Positions 1-5,150 of a DNA stretch of 5,150 nt are shown piece after piece. The DNA comes from Candidatus Bathyarchaeota archaeon (lineage in GTDB: Archaea; Asgardarchaeota; Lokiarchaeia; Sigyniarchaeales; Sigyniarchaeaceae), in contig WJJB01000047.1 in assembly GCA_014729935.1 (NCBI GenBank), positions 1 to 5,150 on the forward strand, written 5' to 3'. Numbering within the stretch: position 1 is the stretch's first letter; every line of letters starts with the position of its first letter. A model generated the notes under the pieces. It ran no database searches. It saw only the letters and a program-made list of their open reading frames with translations, and was not told the DNA's origin. Made by a program: the position numbers and the translations under genes.

Positions 1-1
1 C

Positions 2-57
2 TTCTGCAAGGTATAACGCGCGTCGACCCAGTCGACGTCGATGCCAGCCAGTCGCAC
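2..57 (-). other. possible start of a downstream reading frame (tnpB position) running off the window
   Basis: At the end of the recombinase frame a second minus-strand frame opens with GTG at 57 and reads VRLAGIDVDWVDARYTLQK to the edge without a stop. In the recombinase frame the same bases give an arginine-rich, unlikely sequence. In IS607 elements tnpB commonly begins at or inside the end of the recombinase gene, so position favours tnpB. However, the 19 visible residues do not show a motif I can assign to TnpB. It could also be a frameshifted remnant or a non-coding frame. Confidence 0.2.
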
Positions 58-667
58 CGGTGCCCCGCATGCCGTGCACCCGCCCCGAGAAGGACGTGAC
101 GATGGCAATTAGGTCATCCACCAGATCCTGGTACTTGGTGCGCGTCGCGGCCTGCCGCAGGACCTTGATGGACGCCCCGTGCCTGGTGAAATACCGTTGC
201 AGGTAATCGAAGCCGAACCGGGTGAGCCGGGCCTTGTAGGTGATCACGACGCGACCCTCCCGCCCCCGCTCGATGGCTTGGCATAATCGACCAAGCCTGC
301 CACGCCGTGCATTCAATTCCGAGCCCGCGTCGGTATATACCACGGGATTATCGAGCCCTGCGCCCGTGCAGTGGCTTAACGCCATCTGCATCTACCGATC
401 AATGTCTCCCTTCGTCTTCTGCTCGTGGGACGACACCCTGCAGTACACGGCCACCCCCTCGCGGGGAATTCCCGCGTTGGTTGCCCCGTCGCCAGTCATT
501 TCCCCGTTAATCCTTACGATCTCCCCCAAGGATATCCTTCGGTGGCAGCCCGCGGTCCTCGAACATGTGATCTTCCCTGCCGCATCCCATCGCCGCACGG
601 TCTTCACGCTCACGCCCATCATCGCCGCGGCGATGCCAACCCGGACCCGAACCGTTGCCATAACCAT
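2..667 (-). pseudogene. tnpA: IS607-type serine recombinase (TnpA), interrupted by an in-frame TAG
   Basis: Serine recombinase of an IS607-type transposon, the enzyme that cuts and rejoins DNA during transposition. Residues 9-45 form the MerR-like helix-turn-helix typical of the family (GVSVKTVRRWDAAGKI, then TAGCHRRI). The catalytic domain starts at about 72 with AVYCRVSSHEQK, where Ser79 is the expected nucleophile. Codon 92 is TAG (394..392), exactly where the family has Gln in the motif ending ERQ; CAG to TAG is one change. After it the same frame continues with family motifs: VVYTDAGSELN, ITYKARLTRFGFDYL and DLIAIVTSFSGRVHGMR, giving the usual total of about 200 residues. The usual KDRLTRFG motif reads KARLTRFG here, so a conserved Asp is lost. 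The natural C-terminus should lie near base 58, but the frame stays open to the edge. Start ATG 667 has an SD-like GGGTGGTG 10 bases upstream. Called a pseudogene on the stop plus the lost Asp; readthrough is less likely. Confidence 0.85.
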
Positions 668-677
668 TCATGGCGTG

Positions 678-685
678 CACCACCC
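678..685 (-). promoter_or_regulatory. Shine-Dalgarno-like site of the recombinase gene
   Basis: Read on the minus strand this is GGGTGGTG, complementary in part to the 3' end of archaeal and bacterial 16S rRNA. It lies 10 bases before ATG 667. It supports starting the recombinase at 667 rather than at the in-frame ATG six bases later. The GH28-like gene and the beta-helix gene in this window have no such site, so the element seems to bring its own style of translation start. Confidence 0.4.
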
Positions 686-734
686 TTTCTACCCCCGTAG
701 CATCCTGATGGTGTCCAGATTCGGGAGGTGTTCA

Positions 735-749
735 ATCTAGCTGCTAGAT
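735..749. repeat. perfect 15-bp palindrome, ATCTAGC-T-GCTAGAT, in the divergent intergenic region
   Basis: Two 7-base arms that are exact reverse complements flank a single central T, between the recombinase start (667, minus) and the GH28-like gene start (813, plus). A one-base loop is too small for a good RNA hairpin, so a binding site for a dimeric DNA-binding protein is more likely. It could be an operator for the carbohydrate gene, 35 bases upstream of its TATA-like box, or a recombinase binding site near the element end. No second copy was found in this window. Confidence 0.4.
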
Positions 750-783
750 CACCCCAATGCTCGATTTCGGCATGGCATCTAAC

Positions 784-791
784 TTAATAGG
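784..791 (+). promoter_or_regulatory. TATA-like promoter box (TTAATAGG) of the GH28-like gene
   Basis: TTAATAGG starts 29 bases before ATG 813. Archaeal TATA boxes sit about 26 bases before the transcription start, so transcription would begin at or next to the ATG and give a leaderless mRNA. This agrees with the lack of an SD sequence before 813. An identical octamer lies 30 bases before the GTG of the gene at 4558, which strengthens the call. The purine-rich bases that normally precede a TATA box (BRE) are not obvious here. Confidence 0.45.
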
Positions 792-812
792 TCGCGATCG
801 ATAATAAAAACC

Positions 813-2141
813 ATGACCGGGGAATTTAACGTTCGGCAATTTGGCGCAACGGGTGATGGAATTTCACTCGACACGGGTGCCATCCAAGAAGCGATTGATG
901 CGTGTGATGTTGAAGGCGGGGGAACCGTGGTGGTTCCGCCGGGGAGGTATCTTTGCGGAACGTTGCACTTGTGTGATGAATTGGATCTGTGGATACGTCC
1001 AGGAGCCACGTTGGTTGCTTCCAAGGATGATGCATTGTTTGATTCACCGGAACATCTCGAGTTTCCTGAAGCACAAGGCCAAGAATGTTCCATATTCCAT
1101 TACAGCCTGCTTGCAGGCGATGGCATTGGCAACGTGCGCATTATTGGCGGCGGGAGCTTGGACGACCAGCGACATCACCGCCACGGCCCCAAGCCCATCG
1201 GGTTCAAGAATTGCCACCACATTACCATTCGCGACGTGAATATCTACAATTCTCCCAATTATGCAGTGAGTCTTGGTAATTGCGAGTCGATCATCATAGA
1301 CAAGGTGCGCGTGTTTTACTCGAATGCCGATGGGATAGACTTGGATTCTTGCAGGGACGCTCAAGTTACCAACTGCCAAATTCAAAGCAGGGATGATGCC
1401 ATCGTGTTAAAAGGAAGTCTTTCCTTCGACGAACCAACACCCTCCATCAACATTTCCATCTCGAATTGCGATCTTGCAACATCTTGCGTTGGATTCAAGA
1501 TAGGGTCCGAGACGAACGGAGATTTCAAGAATATCCTGTTTTCAAATTGCATCATCCACCCGCTTGGCTTCGCACGCCCTCCCCTTGCAGGGATCGCCCT
1601 TGAAAGCGTTGATGGAGGGGCTATAGACGGCTTGACGGCAAGCAACATCACCATGCATGGCATGAAGAGTCCCCTTCTCATTCGCTTGGGGAAACGCCTC
1701 CGGGGCAACTGGCCGAAGGTACCGGGTTCCATTTCCAACGTGATGATCACCAACCTGAATGCAGTAAACTCGCACTTTCCCATGGTGATTGGTGGATTGC
1801 AGAAACATCCCATTGAAAAACTGACCCTGAGTAACCTCCACTTGGAATTCAATTACTCGGGAAGCGGGAACTTCGCACCAGGGGAAACTTATCGGGATAA
1901 CGGCAACCGCCCTCCAGGGACCACCGATTTGGCGAAGATACCAGAGAGCGAAAGCCAGTATCCTGATATTAGGATGTTCGGTGATCCACTTCCAGCTTGG
2001 GCGATTTTTGCACGCCACGTGCGTGCCATGAATCTTTCAAACGTGACTTGCTACCTGAAAACTCCTGATCAACGGCCCGCGGAACTACTCATCGATGCAA
2101 GCGACGTGCATATGTCAGGCGTGCATTTCCAAGGATCTTGA
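813..2141 (+). CDS. GH28-like right-handed beta-helix glycoside hydrolase, probably cytoplasmic
   Basis: A 442-residue protein of the pectate-lyase-3/GH28 superfamily, whose members cleave polygalacturonan-type or related uronic-acid glycans. It opens with the typical first strand NVRQFGATGDGISLDTGAIQ (6-25), then VPPGRYLCGTLHL and parallel-beta-helix rungs rich in NC and N-I/V-x-I repeats. GH28 catalytic landmarks are partly kept: N171-A-D173 for the NTD motif and D194-D195 for the DD pair. The GHG motif is replaced by CVGFKIGSE (225-233), so the usual His is missing, and no clear RIK motif is seen. The C-terminal part (about 383-424: YPDIRMFG, LPAWAIFARHV, DQRPAELL) matches my memory of a GH28-like subgroup common in carbohydrate-degrading bacteria. 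There is no signal peptide, and an in-frame TAA at 780 leaves ATG 813 as the only ATG start. Twelve Cys fit a cytosolic location. Family is confident; activity and substrate are not. Confidence 0.9.
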   Translation: MTGEFNVRQFGATGDGISLDTGAIQEAIDACDVEGGGTVVVPPGRYLCGTLHLCDELDLWIRPGATLVASKDDALFDSPEHLEFPEAQGQECSIFHYSLLAGDGIGNVRIIGGGSLDDQRHHRHGPKPIGFKNCHHITIRDVNIYNSPNYAVSLGNCESIIIDKVRVFYSNADGIDLDSCRDAQVTNCQIQSRDDAIVLKGSLSFDEPTPSINISISNCDLATSCVGFKIGSETNGDFKNILFSNCIIHPLGFARPPLAGIALESVDGGAIDGLTASNITMHGMKSPLLIRLGKRLRGNWPKVPGSISNVMITNLNAVNSHFPMVIGGLQKHPIEKLTLSNLHLEFNYSGSGNFAPGETYRDNGNRPPGTTDLAKIPESESQYPDIRMFGDPLPAWAIFARHVRAMNLSNVTCYLKTPDQRPAELLIDASDVHMSGVHFQGS

Positions 2142-2254
2142 TATCATGGTTTAGGTGATGATCATCTTCCCTATAGATGAGATGTCAAGTGAAATGGCAA
2201 GAATGGAATGATAATGGGATTATCGCAAGCATGTAAACATTTAAAGGAATCGGG
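2142..2254. other. 113-base intergenic region upstream of the membrane-protein gene
   Basis: No gene is seen here. It contains a short perfect palindrome, GATGATCATC (2157-2166). It also holds an AT-rich ATAATGGG (2211-2218) that could be a weaker version of the TTAATAGG box, and a weak SD-like AAAGGA (2243-2248) before ATG 2255. If ATAATGGG is a TATA box, transcription would start about 15-20 bases before the ATG, leaving a short leader that includes the SD-like site. No clear terminator hairpin or oligo-T run follows the GH28-like gene. Confidence 0.25.
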
Positions 2255-2902
2255 ATGAAAAGGGAATTCATGCCCGTTCATAAAACTGCTTTGCGATTGA
2301 TATTTTCACCTGGTGCCACCGAAATCATCCCGGATGAATCACGGGAACCAACATTAGCTCGCTTGGGGATCGGTGCGTGGATTGGACTTGCCGGGTTCAT
2401 TATCCAAGGTGTGTATGTCATCCCCCGGGACGAGATCAATTTCGGGGATCTATCAAGCACCATGGAAGCATTCTTGAATGGCGTGATTGGCGGGATTATT
2501 GGGATGGTGCTGTTCCTCATGCTGTGGGGATTTGATACCATCGTTGCCCTGGCCCTTGGCCTTCGGAAGATCAAGAAACCCCTTCATGGATCATTTGCGC
2601 CATTCGTGATCATGCCACTGATCACCATCCCCGTGCACGAGCTGTTTTCAAGCCAGTTGAGCCTCCGGGGCCATTCCTATCTCGTGTTCGTGTTCATCAT
2701 CGTCTTCCTCTCTTGGCACGTGGGTTCTTTTGGCATCTTGTATTCCCGTTTCATGCCGGGAAATGAGGTGATCTCGAAGCGATTATTGCTCGCCCTTGCT
2801 GTTCTCCTTGCATTGCAGATTTCCATTGGCATTTTATTCATCACGCAGGTTCCTGCATTATTCGGGGCAACCCCGCAACAATTTCTGGAGGAATATTTCT
2901 GA
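2255..2902 (+). CDS. five-helix integral membrane protein, Yip1-like
   Basis: A 215-residue polytopic membrane protein. Hydrophobic segments are at about 37-57, 73-101, 114-131, 142-164 and 176-198, with a mostly polar N-terminal segment of about 35 residues and a short polar tail. Five helices with a glycine-rich stretch (NGVIGGIIGMVLFLMLWGFD, 75-94) resemble the Yip1 domain, a membrane-protein family found in archaea, bacteria and eukaryotic vesicle trafficking. I see no catalytic motif and assign no function. Its stop codon overlaps the start of the DUF5010-like gene by one base (TGATG), so the two are very likely co-transcribed and translationally coupled. A partner role in membrane placement, export or assembly of that enzyme is only an inference. 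Start: ATG 2255 follows weak AAAGGA; ATG 2270 follows AAAAGGG and is an equal alternative that shortens the protein by five residues. Confidence 0.8.
   Translation: MKREFMPVHKTALRLIFSPGATEIIPDESREPTLARLGIGAWIGLAGFIIQGVYVIPRDEINFGDLSSTMEAFLNGVIGGIIGMVLFLMLWGFDTIVALALGLRKIKKPLHGSFAPFVIMPLITIPVHELFSSQLSLRGHSYLVFVFIIVFLSWHVGSFGILYSRFMPGNEVISKRLLLALAVLLALQISIGILFITQVPALFGATPQQFLEEYF
2886..2892 (+). promoter_or_regulatory. Shine-Dalgarno site of the DUF5010-like gene
   Basis: TGGAGGA lies inside the last codons of the membrane-protein gene, with GGAGG ending 10 bases before ATG 2902. It is the strongest ribosome binding site in the carbohydrate cluster and fixes the start at 2902. An SD is expected for a downstream gene in an operon, and its absence before 813 and 4558 fits those being leaderless first genes. 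Confidence 0.6.
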
Positions 2903-4458
2903 TGTCCGGTGCAAAAGAACGCTCCAAACCACGTGAAAAGGTAGCACGCCACGCGGGATTCTTGGCAACCATCCTCCTCCTTGGCATTTTCGGTACAAGC
3001 GCCATCATTTCCTTCTCTCCAGCCTTTGAAAATGAGATAGAACGGTTCCAAAGGGCAGTGTATAACACGGAACGAACCATCTTCACCACGTATTTCTACT
3101 GGTATCGATCCACGGGGATGCTAGAAGCCACACAGCAAGTTATCAACGAATTGAGCCCGGATGAGGTGTCCGCTATCTCCAATAACCTTGCGGTTCCACC
3201 TGCGGATTGGCCTGGCCCTACCACCTTGGATGGAGTCATATCCTTCAACGCCACGGGAGATGGTAAGAATTACTCCAATCAATTAAGCCATCATCCCCCA
3301 TCATCTGAACCCTCCTACAACTCGTCGGGACACGTGATCGGCGAGTTGAACAGGAGTTTACCGAAATACGAGAACGATGCTAATGATATCATCGTAAATA
3401 TTTCCAATTGGTTGGATTGGATGAATCCCGGCTGGCATGAATGGGAGATGCGCTCCATGATGCGCGCTGGCATTGACGTTGCCATGCCGGTATACTGGTG
3501 GACCGGTCCCGAGACCAACTTTGGCCAGTGGGCGCATGATGGATTGATCGTCCTGAATGATACCTTGACAAGTCTCAGGGGAAAAGTGGCTAGCGAGCAA
3601 ACGCTTGGCGGGGATTATAGTCCTGAAGACGTTCCTCGGATATCAATGTTTTACGATACCACCTTGATGAAGCAGCTATGGGCGCACAATGTCTCAAACG
3701 ACAATACCAGCGCGTATTATGGGAATTACTTGAAGGCATTCAACGATGGTCCTGGAGCGGATCTCACCAACCCGTACTGGGAACACCAGTTTTACTTGCG
3801 AATCATCGAGTTTTACGATGTGATCGTTAACGGGGAGAACCTGTTCACGGTGACATTGAATGTAAACGGGGTAGAGGAAGAGTATTGCGTCGCATGGTTG
3901 TACGGTGCTGGTTGGTTCTCCAAGATTGGTCCGGATGTTTTCAACTACTGCAGGGAGCATTTCGAGACCCGTTATGGCAAGAAACTATTGTTCGTGGGGG
4001 GGTCTGATTGGCGAGAGGCTGGCGTGGATGGCGTGTGCGGTTGGGGTGCATGTTGCAATGTCCGCACTGCAGAATACTCGCGCATCCCCGTGGGCGGTCA
4101 TGGCCCAGGATATTATAACTTGGGTGCCATCGAGGTACAAGGTGCTTCTTATATCTCCCGGGATGTTAACCGGTACAAGAAAGGCTTCCAGGAAGCGATA
4201 TCGTCCGGTGCAGCATGGTTGCACGTTGAGACATGGAATGAACTACTAGAAGGGACTGATATCTGCTGGTCGCAACAACATGGTTATGCATTCATCGATG
4301 CAACCCGGGAGATAGCAGATATGTTTCATGCAATGAGTGGTTTCCCGCCAGCAATTCAGGGAGTTAATTTCTTTCTAGTCCTTGCTCCTCTCGGCATTCT
4401 TGGTGCATTGATCTCCCTTGCAGTGGTGATGCAACGAAAATCCAGAACGCTTGGGTGA
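2902..4458 (+). CDS. membrane-anchored DUF5010-type glycosidase-like protein
   Basis: A 518-residue protein with a hydrophobic helix at about 17-38 and another at about 487-510 followed by a short basic tail (QRKSR), so the long middle part should face outside the cell. The middle resembles DUF5010 TIM-barrel proteins related in pattern to GH99/GH71-type glycosidases: TTYFYWY (62-68), GWHEWEMRSMMRAGIDVAMP (177-196), ISMFYDTT (247-254), YGAGWFSKIGPDVFNYCREH (334-353), GHGPGYYN (399-406) and HVETWNELLEGTDI (441-454). Glu443, Glu447 and Glu450 are candidate active-site acids by position at a strand end; this is inference. Eight N-glycosylation sequons (N116, 123, 140, 150, 166, 219, 263, 268) all lie in the first 270 residues, consistent with surface exposure. 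A Cys cluster CGWGACC (379-385) is unusual. The segment at about 70-175, between the first barrel strand and the GWHEWE motif, looks like an insertion. Likely role: extracellular glycan cleavage, substrate unknown. Confidence 0.85.
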   Translation: MSGAKERSKPREKVARHAGFLATILLLGIFGTSAIISFSPAFENEIERFQRAVYNTERTIFTTYFYWYRSTGMLEATQQVINELSPDEVSAISNNLAVPPADWPGPTTLDGVISFNATGDGKNYSNQLSHHPPSSEPSYNSSGHVIGELNRSLPKYENDANDIIVNISNWLDWMNPGWHEWEMRSMMRAGIDVAMPVYWWTGPETNFGQWAHDGLIVLNDTLTSLRGKVASEQTLGGDYSPEDVPRISMFYDTTLMKQLWAHNVSNDNTSAYYGNYLKAFNDGPGADLTNPYWEHQFYLRIIEFYDVIVNGENLFTVTLNVNGVEEEYCVAWLYGAGWFSKIGPDVFNYCREHFETRYGKKLLFVGGSDWREAGVDGVCGWGACCNVRTAEYSRIPVGGHGPGYYNLGAIEVQGASYISRDVNRYKKGFQEAISSGAAWLHVETWNELLEGTDICWSQQHGYAFIDATREIADMFHAMSGFPPAIQGVNFFLVLAPLGILGALISLAVVMQRKSRTLG

Positions 4459-4491
4459 TTTTCCTTCCTTCCCCATCATTTCTTTTTTTCT
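4459..4491 (+). terminator. pyrimidine/oligo-T tract, probable archaeal terminator
   Basis: The 33 bases after the TGA at 4456-4458 are almost all pyrimidine (TTTTCCTTCC, then a run of seven T at 4483-4489). No stem-loop precedes it, so it is not a bacterial intrinsic terminator. Archaeal RNA polymerase terminates at oligo-T tracts, and the position directly behind the two-gene unit fits. Confidence 0.45.
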
Positions 4492-4527
4492 GAAATATTG
4501 CATGATCGACAATGGATGCAGGAAGAG

Positions 4528-4535
4528 TTAATAGG
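4528..4535 (+). promoter_or_regulatory. TATA-like promoter box (TTAATAGG) of the beta-helix gene
   Basis: An exact copy of the octamer found before the GH28-like gene, starting 30 bases before GTG 4558 (29 bases in the other case). With no SD before 4558, this suggests a separate, leaderless transcript for the last gene, and it supports choosing the GTG as its start. A preceding oligo-T tract (4459-4491) separates it from the upstream transcription unit. Confidence 0.45.
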
Positions 4536-4557
4536 AAACAAATGAAAAACCATAGTT

Positions 4558-5150
4558 GTGAAAATCAGGAAAACGTCATCGATTCTCAGTAGGAACCGCT
4601 TTATCTTGGGATGGGTGCTCGTTCTTTCTATTACCAGCACTTTTCTATTCGCAAAATCCCATTACATGTTCACTCATCCCAAGGAAGGACATTTGGTCTA
4701 CATAACAGGAAATGGTGAATTGGGCTACAAGTATTATGCCAATGAGGGTGAATCCCAGGAGATTAACCGCATACCTGATTTTTCCTTTTGCGGATATGAA
4801 AAAGGGGGTGTATCCCTACCGCATGTGGGAGAACAGATACGAATATCCCCCAAGGTCGGAGATAACTTGGACCACGTCCAATCCGCAATTAATAACTTGT
4901 CTTCGTATCCAATCGGTCCTGATGGATATCGCGGTGCAATCGTGTTGGAAGCGGGCCAGTATCACGTGAATGGAACCATTATTATCAATGCCTCCGGAAT
5001 CGTGTTACGTGGTGAAGGACAGGATGAAACTGGAACCTGCCTTATCGCGACTGGAAGGTATGATCATGATTTCATGAAATTCTCTGGAAAAAAAGCAAAT
5101 CCATATGAAATTGAAGCCAGCATCCGAAACATCACCGATCAATATGTGCC
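4558..5150 (+). CDS. membrane-anchored right-handed beta-helix (pectate-lyase-like) protein, N-terminal part
   Basis: The frame is open from GTG 4558 to the window end (197 full codons), with an in-frame TGA at 4543-4545 just upstream, so no ATG start is available before codon 37. The protein begins with a basic stretch (VKIRKTSSILSRNR) and a hydrophobic helix at about 15-32: a signal anchor or signal peptide. After that come PDFSFCGYEKGGVSLPHV (73-90) and AINNLSSYPIGPDGYRGAIV (110-129), then AGQYHVNGTIII and SGIVLRGEGQDETGTCLIATG. These are the opening elements of pectate-lyase-3-type beta-helix proteins in which FSxxGY-GGG-P and GLRGEG-type motifs recur. The active-site region lies beyond the window, so enzyme class and substrate are unknown. 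It most likely acts outside the cell on polysaccharide, alongside the DUF5010-like protein. Sequons at N113, N138, N144 and N191 fit export. A shorter frame at 4712-4969 overlaps it and is not coding. Confidence 0.8.
   Translation, partial: MKIRKTSSILSRNRFILGWVLVLSITSTFLFAKSHYMFTHPKEGHLVYITGNGELGYKYYANEGESQEINRIPDFSFCGYEKGGVSLPHVGEQIRISPKVGDNLDHVQSAINNLSSYPIGPDGYRGAIVLEAGQYHVNGTIIINASGIVLRGEGQDETGTCLIATGRYDHDFMKFSGKKANPYEIEASIRNITDQYV

Larger units (their letters stand above)
1..760 (-). mobile_element. IS607-family transposon, recombinase end, partial and probably decayed
   Basis: This stretch carries a recognisable IS607-type recombinase read on the minus strand and is richer in G+C than the genes to its right, which suits a recently arrived element. 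IS607 elements have no long terminal inverted repeats and make no target duplication, so the outer boundary cannot be read directly. The right limit given here is only a guess within the 668-812 intergenic region. In intact elements the recombinase gene is followed by tnpB, which here would lie beyond base 1. A possible beginning of it, or a frameshift, is seen near base 57. Recombinase identity is well supported; the element boundaries are not. Confidence 0.6.

Noticed and set aside
723..730. GGGAGGTG on the plus strand, a perfect-looking SD
   Set aside because: No start codon of an open frame lies within range; the GH28-like ATG is more than 80 bases away. It is probably chance or part of the direct repeat.
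240..740. Plus-strand open frame of 166 codons at 240-740
   Set aside because: It lies opposite the recombinase, whose motifs are unmistakable on the minus strand. Its translation is Pro/Arg/Ser-rich with no domain, as expected of a G+C-rich antisense frame.
2157..2166. GATGATCATC palindrome after the GH28-like gene
   Set aside because: A 10-bp loopless palindrome, with no oligo-T after it, is too short to call a terminator or operator, and such sites occur by chance.
4542..4592. ATG at 4542 with a 16-codon open frame (MKNHSCENQ...) ending in TAG
   Set aside because: No SD and no recognisable product. It overlaps the start of the beta-helix gene in another frame. A leader peptide cannot be excluded, but nothing supports one.
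4712..4969. Open frame of 85 codons at 4712-4969
   Set aside because: It overlaps the GTG-started beta-helix gene in another frame, and that gene has clear family motifs throughout the same bases.
1..5150. tRNA, rRNA, CRISPR array or riboswitch
   Set aside because: No repeat-spacer pattern, cloverleaf-like arrangement or conserved RNA motif was seen. Intergenic gaps are at most about 145 bases and are accounted for above.

Overview
The window looks archaeal, though no marker gene proves it. The clues are: the same TTAATAGG box 29-30 bases upstream of two start codons that lack a Shine-Dalgarno (SD) sequence, the spacing expected of archaeal TATA boxes on leaderless mRNAs; a pyrimidine/oligo-T tract after one gene; a membrane-anchored surface enzyme with eight N-glycosylation sequons; and a Yip1-like five-helix membrane protein. 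The phylum cannot be read from the sequence. An Asgard-type or other uncultured carbohydrate-degrading archaeon would fit. Many of these CAZyme-like families are also common in bacteria, so horizontal acquisition is plausible.

Region 1 (about 1-740, mostly minus strand) is the recombinase end of an IS607-type transposon. It is visibly richer in G+C than the rest: 63% in 61-120 against 50% in 1081-1140. The serine recombinase reads through as one frame from 667 to the window edge, but it is interrupted by an in-frame TAG at 394..392. It also has Ala where the family has a conserved Asp, so it appears to be a decaying pseudogene.

Region 2 (668-812) is a divergent intergenic region. It holds an SD-like site for the recombinase, a short direct repeat, a perfect 15-bp palindrome and a TATA-like box for the next gene.

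Region 3 (813-5150, all plus strand) is a carbohydrate-active cluster. It contains (a) a GH28-like right-handed beta-helix protein with no signal peptide, (b) a five-helix membrane protein, Yip1-like, (c) a DUF5010-type TIM-barrel glycosidase-like protein with a membrane helix at each end, whose start overlaps the stop of (b) by one base, and (d) the first 197 codons of a membrane-anchored beta-helix (pectate-lyase-like) protein that starts with GTG and runs off the window. The arrangement suggests that surface-anchored enzymes (c, d) attack a polysaccharide outside the cell and a cytoplasmic beta-helix enzyme (a) finishes imported oligosaccharides. The substrate is unknown; pectin-like or other uronic-acid glycans are a guess from the fold families. 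No RNA gene or CRISPR array was seen.
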